A stretch of 64,000 nt of DNA from Deltaproteobacteria bacterium (GCA_018657625.1 JABHWU010000040.1:62001-126000); one strand, 5' to 3'. Positions 35,764-45,072 are shown, numbered from the stretch's first letter. The notes: generated from the letters alone by a model not told the origin. Numbers and translations: made by a program.

Positions 35764-36258
35764 CTATCTGCCTTCTTGCCAAAAGCATTGGGCAGATTCT
35801 AATTCTTCTTCAGAAAAAACGGCAATACCATGTTGTTCAAGTAATACTGCGGTAACGCCCATCCCTTCAATAGTCAATCCTTGAAATTGGCCATTATATA
35901 TTCTTCGATGACCACATGAAGGACTTCTCTCTTTTAAAATAGCCATTGAAATTTGATACTTCAAAGTAATTTCTAAAGCTTTTTCAGCCCCTTTTTTAAA
36001 CTGGGCACTCACATCATCACCAGAAACCGTCACTACCTTCGCTTGATTTTTCCATACAGAAATCCCATCACCATCTTCTATTTCAGCAGGATCTCTGGGA
36101 ACACTTAGATCACCGTCAACTTCCGGGCAGACGGGGATCAATAAATCCTGTGATTGCCACCAGCGAATAATCGAATGCTTAAAAGCTACCATTTCAGCAT
36201 TATAGCGAACGTTTTGCCCCAGCAGACAGGCACTGATTAATATTTTTTTTGAAGGCAT
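35764..36258 (-). CDS. DUF523 family protein
   Basis: A 164-residue protein with the DUF523 features: KKILISACLLGQNVRYN at the start with a cysteine, PVCPEVDGDLSVPRDPAEI, the internal ILKERSPSCGHRRIYNG block and GVTAVLLEQHGIAVFSEEEL at the end. The conserved cysteines suggest metal or Fe-S binding. The biochemical function is not known to me. It is convergent with the cyclase gene, with four bases between the stops. Confidence 0.85.
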   Translation of the reverse strand: MPSKKILISACLLGQNVRYNAEMVAFKHSIIRWWQSQDLLIPVCPEVDGDLSVPRDPAEIEDGDGISVWKNQAKVVTVSGDDVSAQFKKGAEKALEITLKYQISMAILKERSPSCGHRRIYNGQFQGLTIEGMGVTAVLLEQHGIAVFSEEELESAQCFWQEGR

Positions 36259-36607
36259 TGTTTGTCTTAAATGTTGAGCTTTCGGTCTTAATATTCACCC
36301 TGAATAACTAAACCTACCTGAACAGAGTTATGCGACTTGGTATTATTATAATTGATTTGGACTTTTTATTTCAAATACTTTATTAATACTTTTCAAATAG
36401 CTGACAGGAACTAAAACCAGCCATCCATCGGCATTTTTTTATTAATATTTAAAATGATTGGATATAGAAAATTTCAAGCTGACAATTAAAAAATAAGTAT
36501 CAAAAGTATGTTTTTAGTGGTACAACCCTTCAAACTTCTGTAAAAACAATACTTAATTAGGCTTTGGTTTCAACCAGCAAATCAAATTAATACTCACCCC
36601 CCAAAAC
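36259..36607. other. Gap before zapA, nothing clear
   Basis: AT-rich, with no open frame of coding character, no clear hairpin terminator and no strong promoter. The zapA ATG follows a C/A-rich tract (CCCCCCAAAAC) without Shine-Dalgarno sequence. Confidence 0.3.
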
Positions 36608-36883
36608 ATGGAAGAAGAAAAAGAATACGCCTTAGTTATCAACAAAAAAATCTATAAATTTGAGTGCACGGACGGTGAAGAACATGTCAATGCTCTGAAG
36701 CATAAAATCATGGAAGTCATTGAATCACTGTCATACAGTAATTCCGGTCATATTTTGTCAGATTATGCGATGAAAATCGTTATCTTATTGGCAGATGATG
36801 CTGTCAGAGCAGAAAGAACTCTGAAAATTCGTGAGGATCTCCTTACACAAAAATGTCGGCAACTATTGACTATATTTGAATAA
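36608..36883 (+). CDS. zapA: ZapA-like cell division protein
   Basis: A 91-residue protein with ZapA character: an N-terminal beta region (YALVINKKIYKFECTDGEEHVNALKHKIMEVI), then a long helical C-terminal part (DYAMKIVILLADDAVRAERTLKIRE). ZapA stabilises FtsZ bundles at the division site. The assignment is strengthened by the 6S RNA directly downstream, an arrangement known from many bacteria (zapA next to ssrS). Confidence 0.75.
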   Translation: MEEEKEYALVINKKIYKFECTDGEEHVNALKHKIMEVIESLSYSNSGHILSDYAMKIVILLADDAVRAERTLKIREDLLTQKCRQLLTIFE

Positions 36884-36910
36884 GCAATGCATTTTAATTT
36901 GATTTTGAGG

Positions 36911-36940
36911 TGGACAACAAACTCACTTTATTAATACTAT
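36911..36940 (+). promoter_or_regulatory. Promoter of the 6S RNA gene
   Basis: TGGACA (36911-36916), 18-bp spacer, TACTAT (36935-36940). The predicted start (about seven bases later) coincides with the 5' end of the 6S stem at 36948. Confidence 0.6.
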
Positions 36941-36947
36941 ATAAGCA

Positions 36948-37127
36948 TAAGAGACACTACCCTGTTCGTGTTTCTAGATGCAATTGAGCCGTAAATTTTT
37001 ATAAGGGATCGGTCACTGGTAATGGTGTGCATGCCTTTTTTAAGGAAGCCTAAAGTTATTATCACTTTTCCCACCTGGATTACCAGGTTCGATGACAACT
37101 CTATTACACGGCAGGGTGGTTTTCTTA
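36948..37127 (+). ncRNA. ssrS: 6S RNA
   Basis: The two ends pair: TAAGA (36948-36952) with TCTTA (37123-37127), and ACTACCCTG (36956-36964) with CAGGGTGGT (37112-37120). The interior has the recognisable 6S blocks in order: a 5' GAGCCGTAAATTT stretch, GGTGTGCATGCC, GGAAGCCTAAAGTT and CCACCTGGATTACCAGGTTCG, as in E. coli 6S (GAGCCGATATTTC, GGTGAGCATGC, GAAGCCTTAAAACTG, CACCTTGAACC...). It follows zapA, the usual neighbour. 6S RNA mimics an open promoter and sequesters sigma70 RNA polymerase. About 180 bases long, typical size. The internal rho-independent T-run is weak (TTTCTTATCC), so the 3' end may be processed. Confidence 0.85.
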
Positions 37128-37388
37128 TCCAAATAGATCAATCGATGGATGTCCTTCTTTTTGTTGACCAGCGGATTTTTTCTTTCTTTTATCCTCTCTT
37201 TCCACATGGCTTGATATTTCGCTTTTACTAACCTGCTGAACACTGCTTCGTTTTAATTCTCTATTATCCTTAGCAACAACATTAATAATCTGAGCACCAT
37301 TCGTTGCACCATTCAACATGCCTTCCAACATTCTATTGTGTTTAGACGATTGCATGATAACAATCTGAAGATTATGGATTTCAGTCAT
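37125..37388 (-). CDS. Small unknown protein, convergent with 6S RNA
   Basis: An 87-residue frame starting MTEIHNLQIVIMQSSKHNRMLEG, with a Lys/Arg/Glu-rich second half ending HPSIDLFG. Small charged proteins of this layout (short N-terminal helix, basic tail, ID-type end) are common in bacteria near zapA-like genes, but I do not know a name. There is no ribosome site. The stop overlaps the last bases of the 6S RNA stem, so the two are antisense at their ends. The reverse-strand overlap lowers confidence. Confidence 0.5.
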   Translation of the reverse strand: MTEIHNLQIVIMQSSKHNRMLEGMLNGATNGAQIINVVAKDNRELKRSSVQQVSKSEISSHVEREDKRKKKSAGQQKEGHPSIDLFG

Positions 37389-37665
37389 TTTTTATACCAA
37401 TTGGTTGATTTTATTTAATGTTTCTACTTTTACATTATACTGATTCTATTTATATGACAATTTAAAAGTTAATATATTTCATTGGTTATCCTGGTAATCT
37501 CAGAAATAGAACCTAAAAAACAGCCATTATTATACTTGCCAGACAGGTAATTATTTTCAATAATTATAATTGCCTAAAAAGGCAATTAAGCGCTTAAGTA
37601 ACTATTTGGTAATTATTTTACGCTGTTTACCACTGAATCAGTCTCCAACAAATCATCCTTCAGGT

Positions 37666-39321
37666 ATGCAAGAAATGAAACAATATCATCATTTAAGAAA
37701 TCGATTTAAAAATCGAAGACCTCTGCTTAATATAGTACTCGATGGTTTTGGCTTAGGGAAAAAGGATCATACGGACGCTGTTTTTCAAGCAAAAACACCC
37801 TATTTTGATTATCTCAATCAAAACTTTGCCTCAACCCAGTTATTAACGCATGGCAAAAACGTAGGTTTACCGGGTAAGGATGATCTAGGAGGCTCTGAAG
37901 TGGGACATTTGACAATGGGAGCCGGAATATTAATCGATCAAGGATCAACACTAATCGGCAAAGCCATTAAGAACGGTTCCTTTTTTGAACAACCTGCCTT
38001 AAAAAAAGCTTTAAAGGTGGCCAAAAAAAGTAAACTACATTTAATGGGATTGTTATCAGATGGCAATGTTCATAGCCATATTGACCATTTTAAAGCAGTT
38101 ATTCTAGGGGCAGTAAAGGTTGGCGTCACAAATTGCCATATTCATATCTTGCTGGATGGGCGTGACGTTGGCATTCAGACTGCAGATATTTATATTTCAG
38201 AGCTGGAAGCCCTATTCAAAGATATCATGCAAAGTAATCCGGGCTGGGATTACGGTATTGTTTCTGGTGGTGGCAGGGAAGTCATTACGATGGATCGGGA
38301 TAAAAATTGGGAAAAAGTAGAAGCCGGATGGAACACTCATGTTTTAGGGAAATCTGGAAATAATTTCAATTCAGCCAATGCGGCTGTGTCACATTTTCGA
38401 GATCAATTTGAAAATCTGGTGGATCAGGATTGTCCACCATTTAATATATACAATAAAAACGAAAAAATTGTTCAAATTGAGGATGATGATGCCGTGCTTT
38501 TTATGAATTTTAGAGCTGATCGGGCCTTAGAAATCACACAAGCTTTTGTAGAAAAAGATTTCTCCGGCTTTCAAATCAATCACCGTCCAAACATTTATTT
38601 TGCGGGAATGATGATTTATGATGAAGATAATAATATTCCGGAAAATGTAATCATGACAAGTCCTTCAGTCGAAGATCCTTTTGGAAAACGTATTCTGGAA
38701 TTAGGCTTAAATCAGTTTCGACTGACAGAGACACAAAAATATGCCCATGTAACATTTTTTTTCAATGGTGGATATAGAAATCCCTTAGATCCTTCAAAAG
38801 AAACTTATCATTTAATCAGTTCTGATAAAATCGCGTCCTTTGCTGAGGCACCGCGAATGAAAGCATTGGAAATTGCAGCTCAAGCAGTCAAGTTCATCGA
38901 GTCAGATGAATATGATTTCGGACTGCTTAATTTTGCAAATGCTGATATGGTAGGGCATACTGGGAGTATGGAGGCTGCCATCAAAGCAGTGGAAACAGTT
39001 GATGCTGCACTAAAAACCATCTGTCAGGCAATGGAGAAAAAAGGTGGCCTGGTCGTTGTCACAGCAGACCATGGAAATGCTGATGAAATGTTAATTATTA
39101 ATAAAAAAACCGCTAAAGAAGAGTTGAGCACTAAACACTCAATCAACCCGGTACCTTTTATCATTTTTGATCCTGGTTATCAGAATGAATATCAACTACA
39201 AAAACTACAACCGGATCATCCATTGAATCTTTCTATGATCGCTGCAACCAATTTTATATTGTTAGGGCTGGAAGTTCCGGAAGATTTAAGTCCTTCACTT
39301 TTTGATTTACAAAATGATTAG
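37666..39321 (+). CDS. gpmI: 2,3-bisphosphoglycerate-independent phosphoglycerate mutase
   Basis: The ATG at 37666 (just after CAGGT) gives 551 residues; an upstream TTG at 37570 would add a non-conserved tail. The N-terminal metal and phosphatase domain reads LNIVLDGFG...TDAVFQAKTPYFD, with the catalytic serine in GGSEVGHLTMGAG. The later metal ligands lie in NFANADMVGHTGSMEAA and VVTADHGNADEM. iPGM interconverts 3- and 2-phosphoglycerate using two Mn2+. It is slightly longer than the usual about 510 residues, with an extended N-terminus. Confidence 0.93.
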   Translation: MQEMKQYHHLRNRFKNRRPLLNIVLDGFGLGKKDHTDAVFQAKTPYFDYLNQNFASTQLLTHGKNVGLPGKDDLGGSEVGHLTMGAGILIDQGSTLIGKAIKNGSFFEQPALKKALKVAKKSKLHLMGLLSDGNVHSHIDHFKAVILGAVKVGVTNCHIHILLDGRDVGIQTADIYISELEALFKDIMQSNPGWDYGIVSGGGREVITMDRDKNWEKVEAGWNTHVLGKSGNNFNSANAAVSHFRDQFENLVDQDCPPFNIYNKNEKIVQIEDDDAVLFMNFRADRALEITQAFVEKDFSGFQINHRPNIYFAGMMIYDEDNNIPENVIMTSPSVEDPFGKRILELGLNQFRLTETQKYAHVTFFFNGGYRNPLDPSKETYHLISSDKIASFAEAPRMKALEIAAQAVKFIESDEYDFGLLNFANADMVGHTGSMEAAIKAVETVDAALKTICQAMEKKGGLVVVTADHGNADEMLIINKKTAKEELSTKHSINPVPFIIFDPGYQNEYQLQKLQPDHPLNLSMIAATNFILLGLEVPEDLSPSLFDLQND

Positions 39322-39522
39322 TGGTCAAAAAAATAAGAAAAATAGATAGATACTTTGACGAACCACAGTTTAAATTGCTATTTTGTAATCCATTAATCGG
39401 TAAATTCAGGTTGTCTGAAAACGGTATGAACTTCATTCAGATAATCTTCAATTAAATTCGAAATTACCGAAATGATAAAAGCTGATTAATCACGATTTAT
39501 CTAATATTTATATTGGAAATAT

Positions 39523-40008
39523 ATGAGTCAAATAACCCAAGCTGATATCGTCATCTTGCTGAAAGCTGTCATTCAAATGGCCAATATAGATGGCAGTTTT
39601 GATCCGCGTGAAAAGGCTTTTTTTGAAAAATTAGTCTATAAAGGCAAAATCAATTCAACGGTAGTGGATGAGACCATCATTCCAAATCAGGACGATATCA
39701 ATGCCTTAAGTCAGGAACTCTCTTCTTTAAAAGCGAAAAAAGCATTTTTGTTAACTTTAGCAGCAATGGCTTTAGCCGATTTTAAAATTGATCCCAGGGA
39801 AAAAAAAATGCTGACGGGCCTAACAAAAAGCTTAGACGTGGGGCAGGTAAAACTCAGTGATTTAACTTTTGAAGAATGTGAAGATATGGTTTTGAAACTA
39901 ATATCAGATTCACAAAAAAAGCCCCGCTCCAGATCTAAAAAGAAAAAAGGGGGCGATAGTGTCAATTTTTCTCAACAACTCAGTGATATTGATATTTTGA
40001 CGCGTTAA
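39523..40008 (+). CDS. TerB-like (tellurite-resistance-type) protein 1
   Basis: A 161-residue protein with a TerB-like helical domain: VILLKAVIQMANIDGSFDPREKAFFEKLV, ending in a Lys/Arg-rich tail (SQKKPRSRSKKKKGG). In TerB-like domains the acidic D-G-x-F-D/E motif binds metal. Function beyond tellurite/stress resistance islands is unclear. It is followed 21 bases later by a paralogue; both share a middle segment (AFLLTLAAMALADFKIDPREKKML and LMLLTLAAIAMVDDNLDESEIEMI). Confidence 0.7.
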   Translation: MSQITQADIVILLKAVIQMANIDGSFDPREKAFFEKLVYKGKINSTVVDETIIPNQDDINALSQELSSLKAKKAFLLTLAAMALADFKIDPREKKMLTGLTKSLDVGQVKLSDLTFEECEDMVLKLISDSQKKPRSRSKKKKGGDSVNFSQQLSDIDILTR

Positions 40009-40029
40009 ATTAAGGATAACTCAACTAAT

Positions 40030-40428
40030 ATGAGCTCAGTTTCTAAAACTGATTTGTTAACTATTTTAGAGTCTGCTATTCAAATGGCCTTAAAAGACTC
40101 TAAAATCGTAAATCAGGAAAAAGGCTTAATAAAGAAAATAATGGGCAGCGGTGGAATTAGCGCGGAGGAAATAAAATCACACGATCAGGCCAAGGACTAT
40201 AATATTCAATCACTATGTCAGCAATTATCTTCAACAAAATCAAAAAAGTTAATGCTGTTAACACTTGCGGCTATTGCTATGGTTGACGATAATTTAGATG
40301 AATCTGAAATTGAAATGATTCACCAGGTATCCAGAGAGTTAAATGTTGGTCAGATAAAATTAGATCCTTCTCATTATCAAGAATATGAAGAAATGATTTT
40401 AAAAATGATCAGCGAAATAGATTCATAA
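40030..40428 (+). CDS. TerB-like protein 2 (paralogue)
   Basis: A 132-residue paralogue of the preceding gene. Its N-terminus starts similarly (LLTILESAIQMALKDSKIVNQEKGLIKK), and it keeps the repeated LTLAAIAMVDDNLDESEIEM block and the LNVGQIKLD segment. It lacks the basic tail. The two genes probably arose by tandem duplication and may form a heteromer (inference). It lies 58 bases upstream of the ABC-F gene. Confidence 0.68.
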   Translation: MSSVSKTDLLTILESAIQMALKDSKIVNQEKGLIKKIMGSGGISAEEIKSHDQAKDYNIQSLCQQLSSTKSKKLMLLTLAAIAMVDDNLDESEIEMIHQVSRELNVGQIKLDPSHYQEYEEMILKMISEIDS

Positions 40429-40486
40429 TAGTATCATCATAAATAACCATCATCGCCACCTTACGATTAATCTTCACATTTAAAAT

Positions 40487-42289
40487 ATGTCACTTCTTTT
40501 AAATTGCCAGGCAATTAGCAAAGCTTTTGGTGATCAATTCCTGTTTGAAAATATTTCTTATAGTATCAATCAGGGAGATCATGTTGGTATAATCGGTCCC
40601 AATGGTTCCGGTAAATCTACTTTTTTAAAAATACTGGCTGCTTTGGAATCGCTCGATAATGGCTCGGTTATTTTAAAAAAAGGAACAACGTTAAAATATT
40701 TGAGCCAAATTGATCATCTTAATCCCGATAGTAGTATTGAAACCATTTTATCGCATTCGCTCAATCATCTGGATATGGAAGATATCGATAAATATGCCAG
40801 GATGAAGCGAATGCTGTCTTTAGGAGAATTTGAGCACCCCGAACAAAAAATCCGGCAATTATCCGGGGGGTGGAAAAAAAGAGTCGCGATTATTGCTGCT
40901 ATTATCGGTAATCCTGACATCCTCTTACTGGATGAACCAACCAACCACCTTGATATTGAAAGTATTATCTGGCTAGAAAAACTATTAAATGATGTTAAGC
41001 TTACTTTCCTGGTTGTTAGTCACGATCGCTATTTTCTGGAAAACACCACCAATCAAACACTGGAAATCAACAAGCAGTTCCCGGGAGGTTTTTTAAAAAT
41101 CAATGGTAGTTACAGTGAATTCATTTATTCAAAAGATACCTTTTTAAATAACCAGTTGGAACAGGAATCAGTACTATCCAATAAGCTACGAAGAGAAAAT
41201 GAGTGGTTAAGCCGTGGCCCAAAAGCAAGGGCCACAAAAGCCCGTTATCGTATTGAAGCCGCACTTCAATTAAAACAAAACCTTAAAAGTGTTCAACAAA
41301 GAAACCAGGAGAATAAAAGCGTCCAACTTGGTTTTAGTTCAACAGGACGAAAAACTAAAAAATTATTAGAAGTAAACAGTATTGAAAAAACACTTGGTGG
41401 TAACAGATTGTTCCACTCTTTAAGTCTTTTGCTCGCTCCAAAAACATGTTTGGGTTTGGTGGGTAGAAATGGAACTGGAAAAAGTAGTTTGATAGAAATA
41501 TTGGCAGGAAGCTCACTGCCAGATTGCGGCAATGTTAAACCAGTTGAGGATTTAAAAATTGTCTATTTCGATCAAAAACGCTGTGATTTGAACCTGAATC
41601 AATCCCTGAAGGAAGCCTTATCTCCTGAAAGCGATTCAGTGGTTCATCAGGGGCGATCAATCCATGTCGTCTCCTGGGCAAAACGTTTTTTATTCAAAGC
41701 CGATCAACTGGAAATGCCGGTATCTCAGCTTTCCGGAGGTGAACAAGCCAGAATCTTGTTATCTACAATTATGCTACAACCGGCAGATCTGCTACTTCTG
41801 GATGAACCGACCAATGATTTAGACATTTCAACACTGGAGATTCTGGAAGAGTGTATTGCTGATTTCCCCGGAGCTGTGGTCTTGGTAACGCATGATCGTT
41901 ATTTGCTGGATCGTTTAACGACAAATGTGGTGGGATTTAATGGCGATGGTACTGCTCAAATTTTTGCCGATTACGATCAATGGTTATCTCAAAAACTAAC
42001 TATAAAACAACAAAAACAATCGGATTCATCTAAAAGTAAAAGAGTTAAGAACAATAAGATTAGAAAACTATCTTACCACGAACAAAGAGAAATCAACAGT
42101 ATTGAAGATCGCCTGGCTAAAGCTGAACAACAGGTCGAAGACCTGGAACAGAAAATTGCCAATCCAAAAATCGCCGGTAACCCCGAACAATTGAAAGATC
42201 ATTGTGAACAGTTATCAAAGGCTCAGAACATTGTAGAACAGTTATATAGTCGCTGGGATGAATTGGAACAAATCAAATCTAACGCATAA
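40487..42289 (+). CDS. ABC-F family ATPase
   Basis: A 600-residue protein with two ABC ATPase domains and no membrane part. Domain 1 has Walker A GPNGSGKST, the signature LSGGWKKR and Walker B LLLDEPTNHLDIES. Domain 2 has GRNGTGKS, LSGGEQARIL and LLLDEPTNDLDIST. Both keep their H-loops (VSHDRYFL, VTHDRYLL). The linker with the GPKARATKARYR-type basic stretch is typical of ABC-F. A C-terminal coiled coil (about 520-600) resembles Uup/EttA-like proteins. ABC-F proteins act on the ribosome; the exact role is unknown. Confidence 0.9.
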   Translation: MSLLLNCQAISKAFGDQFLFENISYSINQGDHVGIIGPNGSGKSTFLKILAALESLDNGSVILKKGTTLKYLSQIDHLNPDSSIETILSHSLNHLDMEDIDKYARMKRMLSLGEFEHPEQKIRQLSGGWKKRVAIIAAIIGNPDILLLDEPTNHLDIESIIWLEKLLNDVKLTFLVVSHDRYFLENTTNQTLEINKQFPGGFLKINGSYSEFIYSKDTFLNNQLEQESVLSNKLRRENEWLSRGPKARATKARYRIEAALQLKQNLKSVQQRNQENKSVQLGFSSTGRKTKKLLEVNSIEKTLGGNRLFHSLSLLLAPKTCLGLVGRNGTGKSSLIEILAGSSLPDCGNVKPVEDLKIVYFDQKRCDLNLNQSLKEALSPESDSVVHQGRSIHVVSWAKRFLFKADQLEMPVSQLSGGEQARILLSTIMLQPADLLLLDEPTNDLDISTLEILEECIADFPGAVVLVTHDRYLLDRLTTNVVGFNGDGTAQIFADYDQWLSQKLTIKQQKQSDSSKSKRVKNNKIRKLSYHEQREINSIEDRLAKAEQQVEDLEQKIANPKIAGNPEQLKDHCEQLSKAQNIVEQLYSRWDELEQIKSNA

Positions 42290-42543
42290 AGTTTAACCAA
42301 GTGCAGTTAGTTAGGTTCTTTCCTGTGTCAGTCTTCCTTCGTCCTGATGCTCTATAAGAGGGAAGCAATGATCATATTACATTTTAATGATCAACCTGTT
42401 GGCAAATTTCAGGAGTTTTCTGAATCTTTTTGAAAATGGCAGTTAAGTAAAATTTCACTGTTTCCTACTGGGAGATTGCGTTGCGTAGAGATAATTTGAA
42501 AAACTATTTTTATAGTATTGCGGCTGAACGAAGGTAATAAAGA

Positions 42544-42572
42544 AAACCCGTTTTAATAAATAAAACGGGTTT
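42544..42572 (-). terminator. Intrinsic terminator of the vor/kor operon
   Basis: A perfect 12-bp stem, AAACCCGTTTTA with TAAAACGGGTTT, has a five-base loop. On the minus strand it is followed by TTTTCTTTATT. It lies 14 bases beyond the stop codon at 42586, so it ends transcription of the leftward oxidoreductase operon. The rest of the gap 42290-42543 has no supported feature. Confidence 0.85.
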
Positions 42573-42585
42573 AAATATTTATATG

Positions 42586-43125
42586 CTACTGATTAAGTGC
42601 CAGCTCTTTGCCCTTTTCCATTGCTTCCAGATTCAGTGGTATTAGTTTTTTCTTTTTTGCCAGTTTATTTTTGACAGCTTCCTGGGCCGATTCAAAGTCA
42701 ACTAACTTGCTTCTAGCCACAAAAGCACTTAGAGCTATTACATTTGCTATTCTGACATTTCCCAATTCATTGGCTAAACCAGTGGCGTTTATTTTTATCT
42801 GATCAACATCATCCCGACCGCTTTCAATCGGTATCAAGGAACTATTAATCAGAATAATACCACCCGGTTTAACAGTTGGTGCAAACTTTTCCAGGGAAGG
42901 ACGATTCATAGCTAACAAATGCTTGGGATTTTTAATAACCGGTGAACCGATCGGACGATCACTGATCACTACTGTACAATACGCAGTTCCACCGCGCATT
43001 TCAGGTCCGTAGGATGGAATCCAGGCAACCTCTTTACCCTCTTTAAGCGCAGCTTGAGCCAGAATCTCGCCCATCAGTAAAATTCCCTGACCTCCGAATC
43101 CTGCAAACATGATTTCACTTTGCAT
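42586..43125 (-). CDS. 2-oxoacid:ferredoxin oxidoreductase gamma subunit
   Basis: A 179-residue gamma subunit with [21 protein letters not shown] at the N-terminus and [19 protein letters not shown], the standard gamma-family (PF01558) features. It completes the D-A-B-C gene order of a ferredoxin-dependent oxidoreductase of VorDABC/KorDABC type, which converts a 2-oxoacid plus CoA to acyl-CoA, CO2 and reduced ferredoxin. Terminator immediately downstream. Confidence 0.9.
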   Translation of the reverse strand: MQSEIMFAGFGGQGILLMGEILAQAALKEGKEVAWIPSYGPEMRGGTAYCTVVISDRPIGSPVIKNPKHLLAMNRPSLEKFAPTVKPGGIILINSSLIPIESGRDDVDQIKINATGLANELGNVRIANVIALSAFVARSKLVDFESAQEAVKNKLAKKKKLIPLNLEAMEKGKELALNQ

Positions 43126-43203
43126 GTGAACCTCTTTTAAAACCCTGAAGAAAAATTATTAAATCATCAGGGTATTTTGTTATGAATTTTGTTAGTTTCT
43201 ATA

Positions 43204-43947
43204 TTATTCGGCTTCAGGAGTTTTATAATCACCTAATTTATAGTAACTTAAGAGCTTATCTTCAGCCCATTTTAATGAATCAACGGGTGTTAACCCCCAA
43301 TTGGTTGGACAAGTGCTGACCACTTCAACCATTGAGAAACATTTCCCTTCAAGTTGATATTGGAAAGCCTTTTTAATCGCTTTTTTAGCTTTAAATATCT
43401 GCTTCGGTTTTAATACAGCTTGTCGGCTAATAAAAGCGGGTGTTTGCAAAGCGGCTAACAATTCTGCTACCTTGATTGGCATTCCCACATCAGCAACGTC
43501 CCGCCCTGCGGGTGATGTGGTTGATATTTGATTCGGCATAGTGGTGGGAGCCATTTGCCCGCCTGTCATACCATAAACTGCATTATTAACAAAAATGGTT
43601 ACAAATTTTTCACCACGGTTTGCGGCATGAATGATTTCTGCCATTCCAATACTCGCTAGGTCACCATCCCCCTGATATGTAAACACGGTTAAATCTGGTC
43701 TGGCACGTTTAATTCCGGTAGCAACTGCTGGTGCCCGCCCATGAGCGGCTTCCTGGAAGTCGAAATTGAAATAATTATAGGCTAAAACAGAACATCCCAC
43801 CGGAGCCACACCAACGGTGGTATCTTGCACGCCTAGTTCATCAATGACTTCTGCCACCAATCGGTGAATGATACCATGCGTACATCCCGGACAGTAGTGG
43901 GTATGAGTATCTGCTAAAGCTTTTGGTTTTAAAAATACTTTTGCCAT
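43204..43947 (-). CDS. 2-oxoacid:ferredoxin oxidoreductase beta subunit (TPP-binding)
   Basis: A 247-residue subunit with HYCPGCTHGIIHRLVAEV (cysteines for the Fe-S site) and the thiamine diphosphate motif TYQGDGDLASIGMAEIIHAANRGE ending in the FVNNAVYGMTGGQ segment. It belongs to the COG1013 type. It lies between the alpha and gamma genes in the same orientation. Confidence 0.92.
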   Translation of the reverse strand: MAKVFLKPKALADTHTHYCPGCTHGIIHRLVAEVIDELGVQDTTVGVAPVGCSVLAYNYFNFDFQEAAHGRAPAVATGIKRARPDLTVFTYQGDGDLASIGMAEIIHAANRGEKFVTIFVNNAVYGMTGGQMAPTTMPNQISTTSPAGRDVADVGMPIKVAELLAALQTPAFISRQAVLKPKQIFKAKKAIKKAFQYQLEGKCFSMVEVVSTCPTNWGLTPVDSLKWAEDKLLSYYKLGDYKTPEAE

Positions 43948-43992
43948 AGTTTTCTCTTATTTTTAACTAATGTTTTCAAGATAGTAACGGAA

Positions 43993-45063
43993 TCAGCCCA
44001 GTACTCTTTTTATTTCTGCAACTACTTCTTCAGGAGTCGGTATCACACCACCGGCGGTACCAAACCAGCTCACAGGGCGTTTACCATGAACACATCGCTC
44101 CACATCTTCAACCATCTGCCCCATATTCAATTCCACACTTAGCGCTGATTTACAACTGGGTTTATCAACCGCTTGCCTGATTGCTTCATCGGGAAAGGGA
44201 AACAATGTTTGAGGACGAATTAAGCCAATCTCGATCCCTTCTTCCTTTAGATCATCAATAGCAGATTTACAAATCCGGCTCATCATGCCAAAGCTGACCA
44301 ACAGCAATTGATAGTCTCCATCTGTATTATAAGATTCGTAACGAATCTCATGTTTCTTCATCTCTTCATACTTGGCTTTTAGTACCAGATTGTTTTCATT
44401 CAAGTCTGTATCAGTCAGAAACAATGATTTAACAATATTGGGTTTGTTACTATTCCGGTTTCCCATTCCGTTTGTTGCCCATTCGTCTTTGTTACTGGGA
44501 GCTGTGGTTAATCCTTCCGGAAATTCAACCGGTTCCATCATCTGACCCAACATTCCATCACCTAATATCATGACCGGATTTCGATATTTTTCTGCCAGGG
44601 TAAATGCCTCCATAACCATCTCTACGGCTTCCTGAACAGATGCCGGGGCAAGTGTCAACAATCGGTAATCACCATGTCCACCACCTTTAGTAGCTTGAAA
44701 ATAGTCCCCTTGAGCCGGTAGAATTCCACCTAAACCCGGTCCACCCCGCATAATATTAACTAAAACTGCAGGTAACTGCGCTCCAGCCATATAACTGATC
44801 GCTTCACCCATCAGGCTGATTCCAGGACTGGAAGATGTCGTAAAAACGCGTTCACCGGCTCCGGCAGCCCCAAAAAGCATGTATGAGGCAGCTACTTCAC
44901 TCTCTGCTTGTAAAAAAACCCCATTTTCCTCGGGTAGTCTTCGACAAAGATACTCAGCAACTTCGGTTTGTGGAGTAATGGGATACGCAAAATAATTCAG
45001 ACAACCGGCTTTAATTGCAGCTTCTCCAATTGCCTCGTTTCCTTTCATTAGAACTTTAGCCAT
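43993..45063 (-). CDS. 2-oxoacid:ferredoxin oxidoreductase alpha subunit (VorB/KorA type)
   Basis: A 356-residue alpha subunit. It begins MAKVLMKGNEAIGEAAIKAGCLNYFAYPITPQTEVAEY and contains the ESEVAASYMLFGAAGAGERVFTTSSSPGISLM and RGGPGLGGILPAQGDYFQATKGGGHGDYR blocks. This form is annotated VorB (3-methyl-2-oxobutanoate type) in many genomes. Substrate cannot be fixed from sequence; 2-oxoisovalerate and 2-oxoglutarate are both possible. The leucine/valine dehydrogenase at 7.2 kb favours branched-chain oxoacids (inference). Confidence 0.9.
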   Translation of the reverse strand: MAKVLMKGNEAIGEAAIKAGCLNYFAYPITPQTEVAEYLCRRLPEENGVFLQAESEVAASYMLFGAAGAGERVFTTSSSPGISLMGEAISYMAGAQLPAVLVNIMRGGPGLGGILPAQGDYFQATKGGGHGDYRLLTLAPASVQEAVEMVMEAFTLAEKYRNPVMILGDGMLGQMMEPVEFPEGLTTAPSNKDEWATNGMGNRNSNKPNIVKSLFLTDTDLNENNLVLKAKYEEMKKHEIRYESYNTDGDYQLLLVSFGMMSRICKSAIDDLKEEGIEIGLIRPQTLFPFPDEAIRQAVDKPSCKSALSVELNMGQMVEDVERCVHGKRPVSWFGTAGGVIPTPEEVVAEIKRVLG

Positions 45064-45072
45064 ATTAATTCC

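Noticed and set aside
37088..37093. GTTCGA resembling a tRNA T-loop
   Set aside because: It belongs to the conserved 3' part of 6S RNA; no acceptor or anticodon stem could be formed.
37022..37243. Short frames on both strands in the zapA-gpmI gap
   Set aside because: They fall within the 6S RNA or over its complement and lack coding character; the RNA structure explains the region.
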